From Saprospiraceae bacterium (GTDB lineage Bacteria > Bacteroidota > Bacteroidia > Chitinophagales > Saprospiraceae): 62,597 bases of DNA. The position numbers were made by a program, and so were the translations under genes. Each line of letters begins with the position of its first letter. The first letter of the stretch is position 1. The stretch spans positions 1 to 62,597 of the forward strand of contig JAIYAV010000391.1 in assembly GCA_027488855.1 (NCBI GenBank), written 5' to 3'. This document shows positions 27,352 through 36,128 of this stretch, piece after piece. Under the pieces are notes generated by a model. The model saw only the letters and a program-made list of their open reading frames with translations, had not been told where the DNA came from and searched no databases.

Positions 27352-29169
27352 TTATTCCTCGGTGAAAATTTCTAATCTCAATCCAACAAGTTCCTCCTTG
27401 ATCAACTTTGTGGTATTCTCTTTGTAGTAATGGGCTATTTTGTCATGAACTTCGATTCGGCTCAATTTTAAATTTTCCAAAACGGGCAAGGTGTTTTGAG
27501 GTGCACCACCATTGATGCTTACAATCAATTCCAGGTTTCCTTCTTTACATTTTTGCGCACTGTATTTAAGGTGATTTAGGGCTTCTTCAGTAAAGGTAGT
27601 ATAAGTTGTGTGGTCCCTTTCGTAGGTATGTACCCAGTTTAAAGCTTTTAACTGAATAAGCCATCGCATTTGATTCGCCTCATAGATTGCCAGTGCTTTG
27701 GGGCGAAGTGCCGCAATTGCTTGTTTGGTTGCTGGCAGGCCGACGCAGTAAATTTTGGTTTTAGCCCAGTCTGCGGCCAGAATTTCGTCAATTGTTTCTA
27801 AGGACAGTTGATCTTCCGCACCACCGTAACCTTTTTTGGCATACACAACTCCTGGTAAGCGATCTTTTTCTGAGGGCATCGAATTGCCTGATGAGCTCCC
27901 TTTCCCCTTTAAGGTATATCCGATTAGTTTGTTGTCTGCATTCCTGTCCAGAATGAGCTTTCTGTCAAATGAAAAACTCATCCTGCTCAATTTTTCTAAT
28001 TCACTTTCAGTGGCGTTTGGCCCAACCACGATGAAAAATTCTGATGAGTCCGTTTTCGGTTCAGTTGGTATTATAGTAAAGCTTAGTATAGATGGCTTGG
28101 AAAGTGTTGTTATTTGACGAGCTTCAATGGAGGGGTCTTGAACTGATTCGTCCGCTTCCAAATTCAATCCGGGACTTACTTTTTTCTGATCCAAAGAAAG
28201 TTTTGGGCCTTGATCTGAGCTAATTTCTGGTGTATCAAGTACTGGCTGGTTAAAAATCGACAAGATTGGCAATATAGATAAAACCACTGCATAACCGAGG
28301 AAATACAGATTTGACGAAGGTTTCCGATTCATCATCATAATTCTTTCTTTGAGGAGTGAAAAATTATAGGAAGTAGAAAGGCGGTTGCTGACATTGACAT
28401 TCGACCAATTCAGCAAACTCAGCTGGTATTGTTTTTTATTCCATTGCTGTTGCAACACACTGCGATCGGCCAAGTATTCCAGATTGGTTTCTACCAGTCG
28501 GCGGTACAGCCAGGCCCCGGGGTTGAACCATTGCCAGACGAGCAGCAGCTCTGCCGCAAGAATATCCAAGGTATGCCGCTGTCGAACATGCGCCAGTTCA
28601 TGGGTTAGGATCAACTCCAAGTCTTCACTTTGCAGCAAGGCTTTGGATAAAAAAATAGTACGCCCAAAAGCAAAAGGAGACAATTCCCCATGGCAAAAGG
28701 CAAGGCAGTAGCCATCCCTTTGCTCAAGGTGGGCTTTTCGGAATAGTTTAAACAAGGAAAACAAGTGTATCAAAAAGCGTATGCCAAAAACAAAACAACC
28801 CATACCATAGAGAAAAAACAACAGTCGGGTGATGGGCACAATGGGGTGCTGGGTGGAAATCATTTCACTCGTTTCGGAGGGCATTTCTTGCTCGCTCAGG
28901 TTTATCTTCGAGAAAAACTGGGGTTCGGGCAGTTTTTCGTCTGCATTTAAACTTGGTGTAAGGGGTGAAGTAATTACCTTGTTTTGCCAGCCTTGTAAAG
29001 TCCAGGATTCGGGCAAATGCACGAATGGCAGAATCAGCGAAGCGAGCAAAATGCTCAACAACAACACCCGATTCCAGCGCAAGAAGGTACTGCGCCAAAA
29101 CAATAAACAGTACAACAGCGTACCACCAAGCAGCAATACAGCTGCCTGTAGCAAATGGGAAAAGACCAT
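27352..29169 (-). CDS. M56-family (BlaR1/MecR1-like) membrane metallopeptidase, copy 2
   Basis: The 605-residue protein is a paralogue of the downstream gene with the same helix plan, HELAHVRQRHTLDILAAELL, NPGAWLYRRLVETNLEYLADRSVL and KERIMMMNRKPSSN. The periplasmic tails of the two copies have diverged more than the membrane parts, so they may sense different signals or contact different partners. It lies 25 bases before copy 1 and 43 bases after blaI on the minus strand, which fits one operon. Confidence 0.87.
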   Translation of the reverse strand: MVFSHLLQAAVLLLGGTLLYCLLFWRSTFLRWNRVLLLSILLASLILPFVHLPESWTLQGWQNKVITSPLTPSLNADEKLPEPQFFSKINLSEQEMPSETSEMISTQHPIVPITRLLFFLYGMGCFVFGIRFLIHLFSLFKLFRKAHLEQRDGYCLAFCHGELSPFAFGRTIFLSKALLQSEDLELILTHELAHVRQRHTLDILAAELLLVWQWFNPGAWLYRRLVETNLEYLADRSVLQQQWNKKQYQLSLLNWSNVNVSNRLSTSYNFSLLKERIMMMNRKPSSNLYFLGYAVVLSILPILSIFNQPVLDTPEISSDQGPKLSLDQKKVSPGLNLEADESVQDPSIEARQITTLSKPSILSFTIIPTEPKTDSSEFFIVVGPNATESELEKLSRMSFSFDRKLILDRNADNKLIGYTLKGKGSSSGNSMPSEKDRLPGVVYAKKGYGGAEDQLSLETIDEILAADWAKTKIYCVGLPATKQAIAALRPKALAIYEANQMRWLIQLKALNWVHTYERDHTTYTTFTEEALNHLKYSAQKCKEGNLELIVSINGGAPQNTLPVLENLKLSRIEVHDKIAHYYKENTTKLIKEELVGLRLEIFTEE

Positions 29170-29212
29170 ACCTGTTACAGTATTACGAGAGGCATCCGAC
29201 GGGCGAGGTCAC

Positions 29213-29572
29213 TTACTCTCCTTTTTCAATGGCTTTTAAGATGTCTTTCAGTTCTTCAGGCGTAATTTTTAAAAAAAAAAAAAAAAATGCCACCATGTTC
29301 TTGTAGGAGTTGTCGAAATACGCAGCCATGGAATCCCCCAGGAACTGACGTTGATAGGCTTCCTTGCTGATCTTTGGTAAGTAGCGGTGCGTTCCCCCAA
29401 AGTCTTCATGTGTCACGAAGCCCTGGTTTTCCAGCTTGCGAATCACCGTTGATACCGTGTTGTAGTGCGGCTTTGGCTCGGGCAGTAGCTCGATGAGGTC
29501 CTTGACGAAGGCTCGTTCCAGTTTCCACAAGGCTTGCATCAGCTCTTCTTCTTTGCGCGTAAGTCGCTTCAT
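29213..29572 (-). CDS. BlaI/MecI-type transcriptional repressor with homopolymer tract
   Basis: From the ATG at 29572 the protein has 119 residues. The winged helix is clear: TRKEEELMQALWKLERAFVKDLIELLP, PHYNTVSTVIRKLENQGFV, RYLPKISKEAYQRQF. The C-terminal part, used for dimerisation and cut by M56 proteases in homologues, contains FFFFFLKITPEELKD, where five Phe codons come from a run of 17 T on the coding strand (29271-29287). A one-base slip would change the last 20 or so residues. It heads the M56 operon and should repress it. Confidence 0.85.
   Translation of the reverse strand: MKRLTRKEEELMQALWKLERAFVKDLIELLPEPKPHYNTVSTVIRKLENQGFVTHEDFGGTHRYLPKISKEAYQRQFLGDSMAAYFDNSYKNMVAFFFFFLKITPEELKDILKAIEKGE
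29271..29287 (-). repeat. 17-nt homopolymer (T17 on the coding strand) inside blaI
   Basis: The plus strand has an uninterrupted run of 17 A inside the repressor gene. Runs of this length are prone to slippage in replication and to sequencing error. It sits at the start of the C-terminal dimerisation segment. Confidence 0.9.
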
Positions 29573-29591
29573 TGTATTGCATATTGTGTTT

Positions 29592-29640
29592 GACAAACTT
29601 ACAACTATTTTTATAGTTTGTCAACTATTTTTCTAGTTAT
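29592..29640 (-). promoter_or_regulatory. blaI promoter with overlapping operator dyads
   Basis: On the minus strand a TTG (29622-29624) and the -7 box TAAGTTTG (29594-29601) are spaced as in Bacteroidota promoters. The same stretch holds the dyad GACAAACT/AGTTTGTC (29592-29599 and 29615-29622) and two direct copies of AACTATTTTTNTAGTT (29603-29618, 29623-29638). BlaI repressors bind such dyads, so autoregulation is likely. Confidence 0.65.
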
Positions 29641-29646
29641 TTTTAA

Positions 29647-29681
29647 TAAAAAAAACCAGCAGTATCTTTTGATGCTGCTGG
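29647..29681 (-). terminator. Intrinsic terminator of the phosphatase gene
   Basis: On the minus strand CCAGCAGCATC pairs with GATACTGCTGG (one bulge or mismatch), followed by a run of eight T. It lies 20 bases after the stop of the phosphatase gene. Confidence 0.75.
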
Positions 29682-29700
29682 CCTTGATTCTTTTCCTTGC

Positions 29701-30849
29701 CTAGAGTTTGAGTTCAGCCCGTTTTCCCTTTTGATCGATGCGGAACAATTTCCCATCTTCGTACAACAAGGCTGTTGAATTGGGATCCACATGGCGGGTA
29801 TCGATGGCGATGACTTTACCGCCGTAAAAAGATTTGACCGCGTTGACCAGGGTATGTCCGACAACGATGTGTTTTCCCCCAAATTTCCGCAAAGACTCTT
29901 CAACCTCTGCATCCTTGGCTTGGCCCATCACATAATCGCGGTACCAGATCGGGCCATTGTCATCAAATAAAAACCTCAATATTTCATCGTCAATCCGCGA
30001 CACATCCTCCTGTATGAAATAAAAAGGCCGCATGGTATTGTTGATTTCCGACAAGGTTTTGTCCAAGTAATTCAGATCAGGTGCCAGGCCACCGTGCACA
30101 AAGATGAAGTCACCAATCCTTTCCACCACGTTTTTGGTCGCCAGCCAACGTCCCAATTCGGTGGAACCTTTAAACCAGTTGGCGTAAGGTTCTTGATACA
30201 AGTCGGCATTGCGCATGTATTTGGGATGCACGTAGCGGTGGTCGTTGGACATGTTCATGATCTCGTGATTGCCCAAGATGTAATGCACATAACCGCCAGC
30301 GGCTTTGGCCTTATCCTCTAAATCGTAAATCAGCCAGAGTGTTTCGGTGACATTGGTGCCTCGGTCAAAAAAATCGCCCACACAAACGAGGTGGCCTTTG
30401 CCAAAAGTCCAATTGTATTGTTCGTCAATTACTTTATGGTTGATCAAAAAGTTGCGGAAAGATCCAAAGGTACCCTCTATGTCAGATACTGCCAGGATTT
30501 TTTCAACTTTGGGATACTCGGTATTTTCAATTTTCAGTTTGGCCTTGAGCTTGGTCTTAAAGTTCCATTCTGGATTTTTGGTGAAGCGACACTCAATGGT
30601 CAAATTGTTTTTTTGTTTGGCCTCAATGGAGTCAAGGGTGGCCACTCCTGTGGTGTCCTTCATCTGGATTTGCCGGATGTAAACCTTGTTTTTGCGGTAA
30701 AAAAGGTGTGGCCCATCGGTATCTACCTTACCCAATTCTGGAGGCAGGGGAGTGGCGTGGTCTTCCTGTGCCATCAATACATTACTGAGTAAAGCAAGGC
30801 AAAACGCCAGAAATATAGAGTTGAAAAACGCTGATTTGTTCGTGTTCAT
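29701..30849 (-). CDS. Secreted calcineurin-like metallophosphatase
   Basis: The 382-residue protein has an N-terminal signal peptide (to about VLMAQ). The metallophosphatase motifs are in order: ILAVSDIEGTFGSF, VCVGDFFDRGTN, ILGNHEIMNM, FIFVHGGLAPD and HIVVGHTLV. This matches Shewanella-type PPP-like protein phosphatases. It should act in the periplasm on phosphoprotein or small phosphoesters; the substrate is unknown. It is transcribed alone, with a terminator at its end. Confidence 0.82.
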   Translation of the reverse strand: MNTNKSAFFNSIFLAFCLALLSNVLMAQEDHATPLPPELGKVDTDGPHLFYRKNKVYIRQIQMKDTTGVATLDSIEAKQKNNLTIECRFTKNPEWNFKTKLKAKLKIENTEYPKVEKILAVSDIEGTFGSFRNFLINHKVIDEQYNWTFGKGHLVCVGDFFDRGTNVTETLWLIYDLEDKAKAAGGYVHYILGNHEIMNMSNDHRYVHPKYMRNADLYQEPYANWFKGSTELGRWLATKNVVERIGDFIFVHGGLAPDLNYLDKTLSEINNTMRPFYFIQEDVSRIDDEILRFLFDDNGPIWYRDYVMGQAKDAEVEESLRKFGGKHIVVGHTLVNAVKSFYGGKVIAIDTRHVDPNSTALLYEDGKLFRIDQKGKRAELKL

Positions 30850-31041
30850 AATCTGTCGCTTGTGATCGATAGAAATAGGGTTAAGTAATTGTTTCTTGAT
30901 TTGCCATCAAAATAAAAAACTTGTGCAGCCTTTTACATGAAATTTACCCTAAGCTATCTCCTTTATGACGAAATAAAAGCAAATAGCCACAGTTTAAACG
31001 CAAGTATTGCAATAATTAGTCAGCCATCGCGGCTTTAGTAA

Positions 31042-31848
31042 CTACTTTCTTTGCCGCAAAGCCTCGAAAAGTAAAATGGCCGTTGAAACGGAAACATTCA
31101 TCGAATCAACCAACCCATGCATCGGAATGATCACCCGCTGAGAGGCGTTTTGCACCCAAAAGGAGGAAATCCCATCCGCCTCGGTTCCCATCACCAACGC
31201 AGTAGGGCCGCGCAAATCACAATCATAATAAGGGTAGCTGGCTTCCAGATGGGTAGCAAAAATCCGAACTTGGTGCTGTTGTAACCATTCCAGCGCTTCC
31301 GCAGCAGCTACGCTAAAAATGGGCACGGTGAATACTGCACCCAAACTAGCCCTGATCACATTGGGGTTGTACCAATCCGTTTGGGGGTCGCACAACAATA
31401 CGGCATCCACCCCAGCAGCATCAGCAGTGCGCAAGATGGCGCCCAGGTTACCGGGTTTTTCTACCGTTTCGAGCAGCAAGATCAAGGGATTCTCTTTAAC
31501 CTTAAACTCGCTTAAAGCTGGGGATTTGCTCCGCAATACCGCGACAATATTAGGCACGTTCGCCCGATAAGCGACCTTTTCCATCACTGGCCCATTGACT
31601 TGAATCAATTGTTGGGCAGCGGCGGGCTGGTGCTTCAAAACTTGTTGAATATTTTCTTCAGTTGTGATATCAGGGTTGTACAAAAGCTGCTCCACGACAT
31701 AACCTGCGCGCAAGGCCATCCCCACTTCAATCAGCCCCTCAGCCACCAGCAAACCCTGTTTGCGCCGCTCCCTGGCTTTTTCCAGTAAGTTGCCGATGTT
31801 TTTAATCAATGGATTTTGCAGACTGCTGATTATCTTTGCGCTTGACAT
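31042..31848 (-). CDS. TrmH/SpoU-family RNA 2'-O-methyltransferase
   Basis: The 268-residue protein begins SSAKIISSLQNPLIKNIGNLLEKARERR with an RNA-binding N domain. The SpoU motifs follow: KPGNLGAILRTADAAGVDAVLL, NPNVIRASLGAVFTVPIF, LVMGTEADGISSFW and IPMHGLVDSMNVSVSTAILLFE, forming the trefoil-knot SAM site. It methylates ribose in rRNA or tRNA; the target is unknown. It is divergent from the methyltransferase at 31947. Confidence 0.88.
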   Translation of the reverse strand: MSSAKIISSLQNPLIKNIGNLLEKARERRKQGLLVAEGLIEVGMALRAGYVVEQLLYNPDITTEENIQQVLKHQPAAAQQLIQVNGPVMEKVAYRANVPNIVAVLRSKSPALSEFKVKENPLILLLETVEKPGNLGAILRTADAAGVDAVLLCDPQTDWYNPNVIRASLGAVFTVPIFSVAAAEALEWLQQHQVRIFATHLEASYPYYDCDLRGPTALVMGTEADGISSFWVQNASQRVIIPMHGLVDSMNVSVSTAILLFEALRQRK

Positions 31849-31946
31849 ATCTTTACTACTTCACCTTGATAAAATGGAGTGCTAAAACTGCACAAATTCG
31901 TGCACTTTACCTACTCTGAAGGTTTTATTTTGGTGTATTCGCAACT

Positions 31947-32837
31947 ATGCAGGCATTACCCTTACCTCCTTTTGAAGATTACGAGCTCATCGATAGCGGC
32001 AATTTTAAAAAATTGGAACGCTTTGGGCCATACGTCCTTTCGCGCCCGGAGCCGCAAGCCATTTGGTCGCCAGCCCTAAGCGAAGCAGAGTGGAACAAAA
32101 AAGCCCAGGCTACCTTCAACCGCAAATCAGGCGCAGCCGCCACTGCCGAAGATGGCAACTGGGAACTCAAACCCGGCATGCCCGAACAATGGCATATCCG
32201 CTATCACCATGAGGGCATGAACCTGACTTTCAGGCTAGGTCTTACTTCGTTCAAACACGTTGGTATTTTCCCGGAACAGGCCGAAAACTGGAACTATATT
32301 TATCAGGGTCTGCGCGAAATGGAAGTTGATCAACCCACAGTCCTCAACCTTTTTGCCTACACGGGCGGCGCTTCACTGGCCGCCAAAGCTGCTGGTGCCG
32401 ATGTGGTACACGTGGATTCAGTCAAACCCGTAGTGAGTTGGGCCCGCCAAAACATGGAAGCCAGTCAACTGAGCAATATTCGTTGGACGGTGGAGGATGC
32501 GCTGAAGTTTGTGCGCAAGGAAGCCAAAAGAGGCCGCAAGTACCAGTCGATCATCCTCGATCCACCTGCATATGGCCGTGGGCCGGAGGGGGAAAAATGG
32601 TTATTGGAAAAACACTTGCCGGAACTGCTGGAGCATTGTGGGCAAATCCTCGATCCTGAGCATCATTTGTTGATCCTCAATTTGTACTCGATGGGCTTTT
32701 CGGCCCTGATTGCAGAAAATTTGGTGAAGCAGTATTTCCCTTTTGCACAAGATGTGGAAAATGGGGAGTTGTACATTCCCGATCAGGGGGGGCGGAATTT
32801 GCCGTTGGGGGTTTTTGCGAGGTTTTGTAAAAAATAA
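31947..32837 (+). CDS. Class I SAM-dependent methyltransferase (RlmI-like)
   Basis: The 296-residue protein has the SAM motif VLNLFAYTGGASLAAKAAGA, an acidic residue in VHVDSVKPVVSWARQN, VEDALKFVRKE and the catalytic-type IILDPPAYGRGPEGEKW. These are features of RlmI/RlmK 23S rRNA cytosine-5 methyltransferases, but the protein lacks the N-terminal PUA domain of RlmI, so the substrate is uncertain. The next gene starts 14 bases later. Confidence 0.82.
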   Translation: MQALPLPPFEDYELIDSGNFKKLERFGPYVLSRPEPQAIWSPALSEAEWNKKAQATFNRKSGAAATAEDGNWELKPGMPEQWHIRYHHEGMNLTFRLGLTSFKHVGIFPEQAENWNYIYQGLREMEVDQPTVLNLFAYTGGASLAAKAAGADVVHVDSVKPVVSWARQNMEASQLSNIRWTVEDALKFVRKEAKRGRKYQSIILDPPAYGRGPEGEKWLLEKHLPELLEHCGQILDPEHHLLILNLYSMGFSALIAENLVKQYFPFAQDVENGELYIPDQGGRNLPLGVFARFCKK

Positions 32838-32851
32838 ACATTGGGTAATAC

Positions 32852-33310
32852 ATGGAACAGCTCCTCAAAAAACTCAACTACAAAGATCAATCTCCCGTGC
32901 TATTGCTCAATCTTCCCGCCGAATTAAGCGACTTCGCCCGTTACGTACAAAGTGTGAGCGAAGTGGTCGATAGCCTGGACAAAGTGGAAAAGCCTCAATT
33001 TGCCCTCTTTTTCGTGACCCAATTGTCCGAAATTGAGGCCATTGCCAACACCCTCGAAGGCCGACTGGAAGGCGACACCATCCTCTGGTTTGTGTATCCA
33101 AAAGGCACTTCCAAACGCTACAAGTGCAACTTCAATCGGGATACTGGTTGGGCAGCCTTAGGTAAACTCAACCTGGAACCGGTAAGAATGGTGGCCGTCA
33201 ATGAAGATTGGAGCGCACTGCGCTTCAGAAGAGTGGAATACATCAAAACTTTGTCGCGGAAATTCGGGGCCTTGTCGGAAGAAGGGGGTAAAAAAGCGAA
33301 AAGCGAATAG
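32852..33310 (+). CDS. DUF3052-like small protein
   Basis: The 152-residue protein has no membrane segment. The centre LEGDTILWFVYPKGTSKRYKCNFNRDTGW and the block VRMVAVNEDWSALRFRRVEYIK (read in pieces) resemble DUF3052 proteins, whose function is unknown. The C terminus KKAKSE and the TAG stop are encoded by the left arm of repeat E1. It is probably co-transcribed with the methyltransferase upstream. Confidence 0.6.
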   Translation: MEQLLKKLNYKDQSPVLLLNLPAELSDFARYVQSVSEVVDSLDKVEKPQFALFFVTQLSEIEAIANTLEGRLEGDTILWFVYPKGTSKRYKCNFNRDTGWAALGKLNLEPVRMVAVNEDWSALRFRRVEYIKTLSRKFGALSEEGGKKAKSE

Positions 33311-33432
33311 CGAATAGCGAAATTTAGAGGGATATTGCTACCCCTCCAAATTTATAAGCAGCAAAAAATTGGAAACAGTTGAAAATCCAATGGTGTAGCT
33401 GCTTTTCGCTTTTCACTTTTCACTTTTCACTT
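33294..33432. repeat. Family E palindromic repeat, copy E1
   Basis: The left arm has GCGAAAAGCGAATAGCGAAT words and the right arm, from 33400, has CTTTTCACTTTTCAC words; the pairing is imperfect. A small hairpin GAGGG/CCCTC is inside. The left arm supplies the TAG stop of the DUF3052-like gene and the right arm supplies the TGA stop of the convergent amidohydrolase at 33427. Confidence 0.75.
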
Positions 33433-34731
33433 ATCAAGTCCCGGTGAGCGCTTCAAAAACTCATGGTACAACTGAATATGTCTGCTATCCAGCGGCACCT
33501 GCCAGCCGTCGATGAACAAGTATTTGATTTGTGACTTGGTTTCCAGCGCATCGCCAGTGGTGGCAAACAAAGTAGCGCTTTTGCCCACTTCCAGAGAACC
33601 AAGGTTTTTATCCACGCCAAAAATCTCAGCAGGAATAATCGTGATGGCTTTCAGTGCCTGCTCTTTGCCCAGCCCGTAAGCAGCTGCAAAGCCTGCATTG
33701 AAGGGAAGATTCCGTACGTTTTCCACTTCAAAAGTACGCAAGGCTACTTTCACACCAGCCTTGTGCATCAAACCCGCATTGGCGTATGGTTTATCGTAAC
33801 GATCAGAAGAACGAGTAGGCAAGGTAATCACCGGGCCAGTGATGACCGGAATTTTTGCCTTAGCCAGTTTATCAGCCACCCGCCAGCCTTCGGCTACACC
33901 AGTAAAAACTACCTTCGTAATCTTTTTGCTTTCCACCCATCTGATGGCACCTTCAATGTCTTCCGCACGATTCACCTCGATCATCAGCAACATTTGACCA
34001 CGTACTACGGGTGCCAAAGCCGCCATTTCTGGGTTATAAGGCACTTTTATGGTCGCATCCTTTTGCGCGGCGGAATCTATTTTGGCATAAAACTTCGCAC
34101 CGTCCCAAATTTCATTCAGTTTGGACAGGGCTTTTTCCTGCTCTTTTTTCAATTCTTCCTCGGTACGTTGTGGGCCAAAGAAGCCGCCACTTCTTCCCAA
34201 ACTTGGAAAATTCATGATCATCCCTTTGAACCCCGCAAACATCTGATCGGGGGTATAACCTACCAGATTGATCAGCGATGCAGTGCCAGGAAAACGACCA
34301 CCCGTAGGCCCAACCAAGGCGGTAGTCACCCCATTTACGCGGGTAACCGGAATGGCAGTTGCGTTGGGGTTTACCGCAGTTAGGGCCTCTACCTGTGGAG
34401 TGAGGTCGCCTATTTCATCGTCGTCGTTGGTCACGTCGACCGATTCTACTTCCACCAAGCCCAATTGGGTGCCCCCGTCAATCAAGCCAGGATACAGGGT
34501 CAAACCTTTGCAGTCGATGACCTGGGCACCGCTGGGAACAGCCGCATTGGCACCCAGGGCTGTGATTTTCCCATCCTGGATCACCAGAGTGCCTTGCACC
34601 AGCCCTTTGGTTACGGTTTGAATGCTGGCATTGGTCAAGGCATAAGTGCCCTTGCTGGGTTTGGCCACTTGACCAAACAGGGTAACGCCTCCCAAAACCA
34701 GAAAAAATATGCTTAGAAATCTCATTTTCAT
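33427..34731 (-). CDS. Amidohydrolase-fold protein, third of operon, HxH missing
   Basis: The 434-residue protein has a signal peptide (MRFLSIFFLVLGGVTLFG) and an amidohydrolase layout: GTLVIQDGKITALGANAAVP, LYPGLIDGGTQLGL, and the closing GSLEVGKSATLFATTGDAL. The usual HxH metal pair after PGLID is replaced by GGT, so the metal centre is probably lost or altered. The stop codon lies in repeat E1. It is 4 bases after the second amidohydrolase of the operon. Confidence 0.78.
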   Translation of the reverse strand: MKMRFLSIFFLVLGGVTLFGQVAKPSKGTYALTNASIQTVTKGLVQGTLVIQDGKITALGANAAVPSGAQVIDCKGLTLYPGLIDGGTQLGLVEVESVDVTNDDDEIGDLTPQVEALTAVNPNATAIPVTRVNGVTTALVGPTGGRFPGTASLINLVGYTPDQMFAGFKGMIMNFPSLGRSGGFFGPQRTEEELKKEQEKALSKLNEIWDGAKFYAKIDSAAQKDATIKVPYNPEMAALAPVVRGQMLLMIEVNRAEDIEGAIRWVESKKITKVVFTGVAEGWRVADKLAKAKIPVITGPVITLPTRSSDRYDKPYANAGLMHKAGVKVALRTFEVENVRNLPFNAGFAAAYGLGKEQALKAITIIPAEIFGVDKNLGSLEVGKSATLFATTGDALETKSQIKYLFIDGWQVPLDSRHIQLYHEFLKRSPGLDK

Positions 34732-34735
34732 CTGA

Positions 34736-36106
34736 TTAATTTTTCAATTGAAACAATTGCTCCATTGCCTCGGCTACGCCATGCATGCAACGGTCGTGAC
34801 TATGGTCAGAGCCCATTTGGAAAGTAGTGGTAGCCCGAAGCGGGTCAATGTCCAAACGCATGTCGTCAGGATCATTGGCGCGGTCAAAACGCACAACTCC
34901 ATCAACGATGGTGATGACCGGCACTGCATATACTGACAAAGGATGTCCATCAAAAATGGCCACATCCGCATCCTTACCTACTTCCAGTGAACCAATCCGA
35001 TTTTCCACACCCAACTGTTTGGCCGGATTGATGGTGATCAAAGCCAAGGCTTCTTCGTCGGTCAAGCCGCCATAATACTGAGTCTTAGCTGCTTCGTGGT
35101 AGAGGTGACGGATGTAGTCGCCAGAGTCGGAGTTGATGGAAGTGACGACGCCGTTTTTGGTCAAAATGCTGGCGTTGTAAGCGGTAGAGTAGTATACTTC
35201 AAACTTGTAAGCCCACCAATCGGCAAACACCGAAGCCGAAGCACCAAAAGCAGCCAATTCGGGGGCTACTTTGAAACCTTCGTTCACGTGTTGGAAAGTG
35301 ATTTTTTTGATGCCAAAATCCTTACATACGTTCATCAGCATCAGGATTTCATCGGCGCGGTAGGAGTGGCAGTGGATCAAGATCTCGCCACTAAGCACGG
35401 CGGCCAAAGTTTCCAGTCGACGATCGTACTTGGGAGGCAAGGCCGTTGGTTTGCTTGCTTTTTCAGTGTTGTATTTTTTCCAGGCCTCGCTGTAAGCTTT
35501 GGCTTCGGAGAAAGACTTGCGGATCACAAATTCTACCCCCATGCGCGTGCGTGGTACGATCCCCCGGCCAATCCCGTGTACGCGGGTTGGGTTTTCGCCC
35601 AAGGCAAATTTGATGGTGCGAGGAGCGCCTTCCATCGGGTACTCATTGGGATTGAGGGTACCATAGCGGTGCTTGATGGTCTGGCACTGGCCACCAATGG
35701 CGTTGGCCGAGCCGTGCATGGCATGGGAGGAGGTACAGCCGCCCGCCAAAGCCCGATAAACGGAAATGTCCATCGGGTCAATTGCATCGCCTACTGCAAC
35801 TTCAGCGGTAACCGGGTTGGTCGCTTCGTTTACCGCATCGATGGCAATGTGGGAGTGGGCGTCAATGATGCCAGGCATCACGTATTTACCCGTGGCATCT
35901 ACTGTTTTGACCCCGGCTGGAGCCGTCAAGCCCTTGCCAATTTTGGTGATCTTGCCATTCTCGATCAGTACGTCGGAGCCTTCCAGCGTACCTTTGGTCA
36001 CGGTCAATACCGTGCCGTTTTTGATGAGCATGCTGCCTTTGCTGGCTTGGGCATGGAGTCCCAGGGCAATCAGCAGGCAGCAACTTATGATGGTGAATTG
36101 CTTCAT
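34736..36106 (-). CDS. Secreted imidazolonepropionase-like amidohydrolase
   Basis: From the ATG at 36106 the protein has 456 residues with a signal peptide (FTIISCCLLIALGLHAQ). The metal motif is intact: MPGIIDAHSHIAID, then a histidine in EILIHCHSYRADEIL, TFQHVNEGF, and SINSDSGDYIRH. GSLEVGKDADVAIFDGHPLS closes the composite beta domain. This is the only one of the three with a full metal site, so it is probably the active hydrolase of the set. The substrate is unknown; cyclic amides or dipeptides are typical. Confidence 0.85.
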   Translation of the reverse strand: MKQFTIISCCLLIALGLHAQASKGSMLIKNGTVLTVTKGTLEGSDVLIENGKITKIGKGLTAPAGVKTVDATGKYVMPGIIDAHSHIAIDAVNEATNPVTAEVAVGDAIDPMDISVYRALAGGCTSSHAMHGSANAIGGQCQTIKHRYGTLNPNEYPMEGAPRTIKFALGENPTRVHGIGRGIVPRTRMGVEFVIRKSFSEAKAYSEAWKKYNTEKASKPTALPPKYDRRLETLAAVLSGEILIHCHSYRADEILMLMNVCKDFGIKKITFQHVNEGFKVAPELAAFGASASVFADWWAYKFEVYYSTAYNASILTKNGVVTSINSDSGDYIRHLYHEAAKTQYYGGLTDEEALALITINPAKQLGVENRIGSLEVGKDADVAIFDGHPLSVYAVPVITIVDGVVRFDRANDPDDMRLDIDPLRATTTFQMGSDHSHDRCMHGVAEAMEQLFQLKN

Positions 36107-36128
36107 TGTTTTGTTTTTTACCGTTTCA

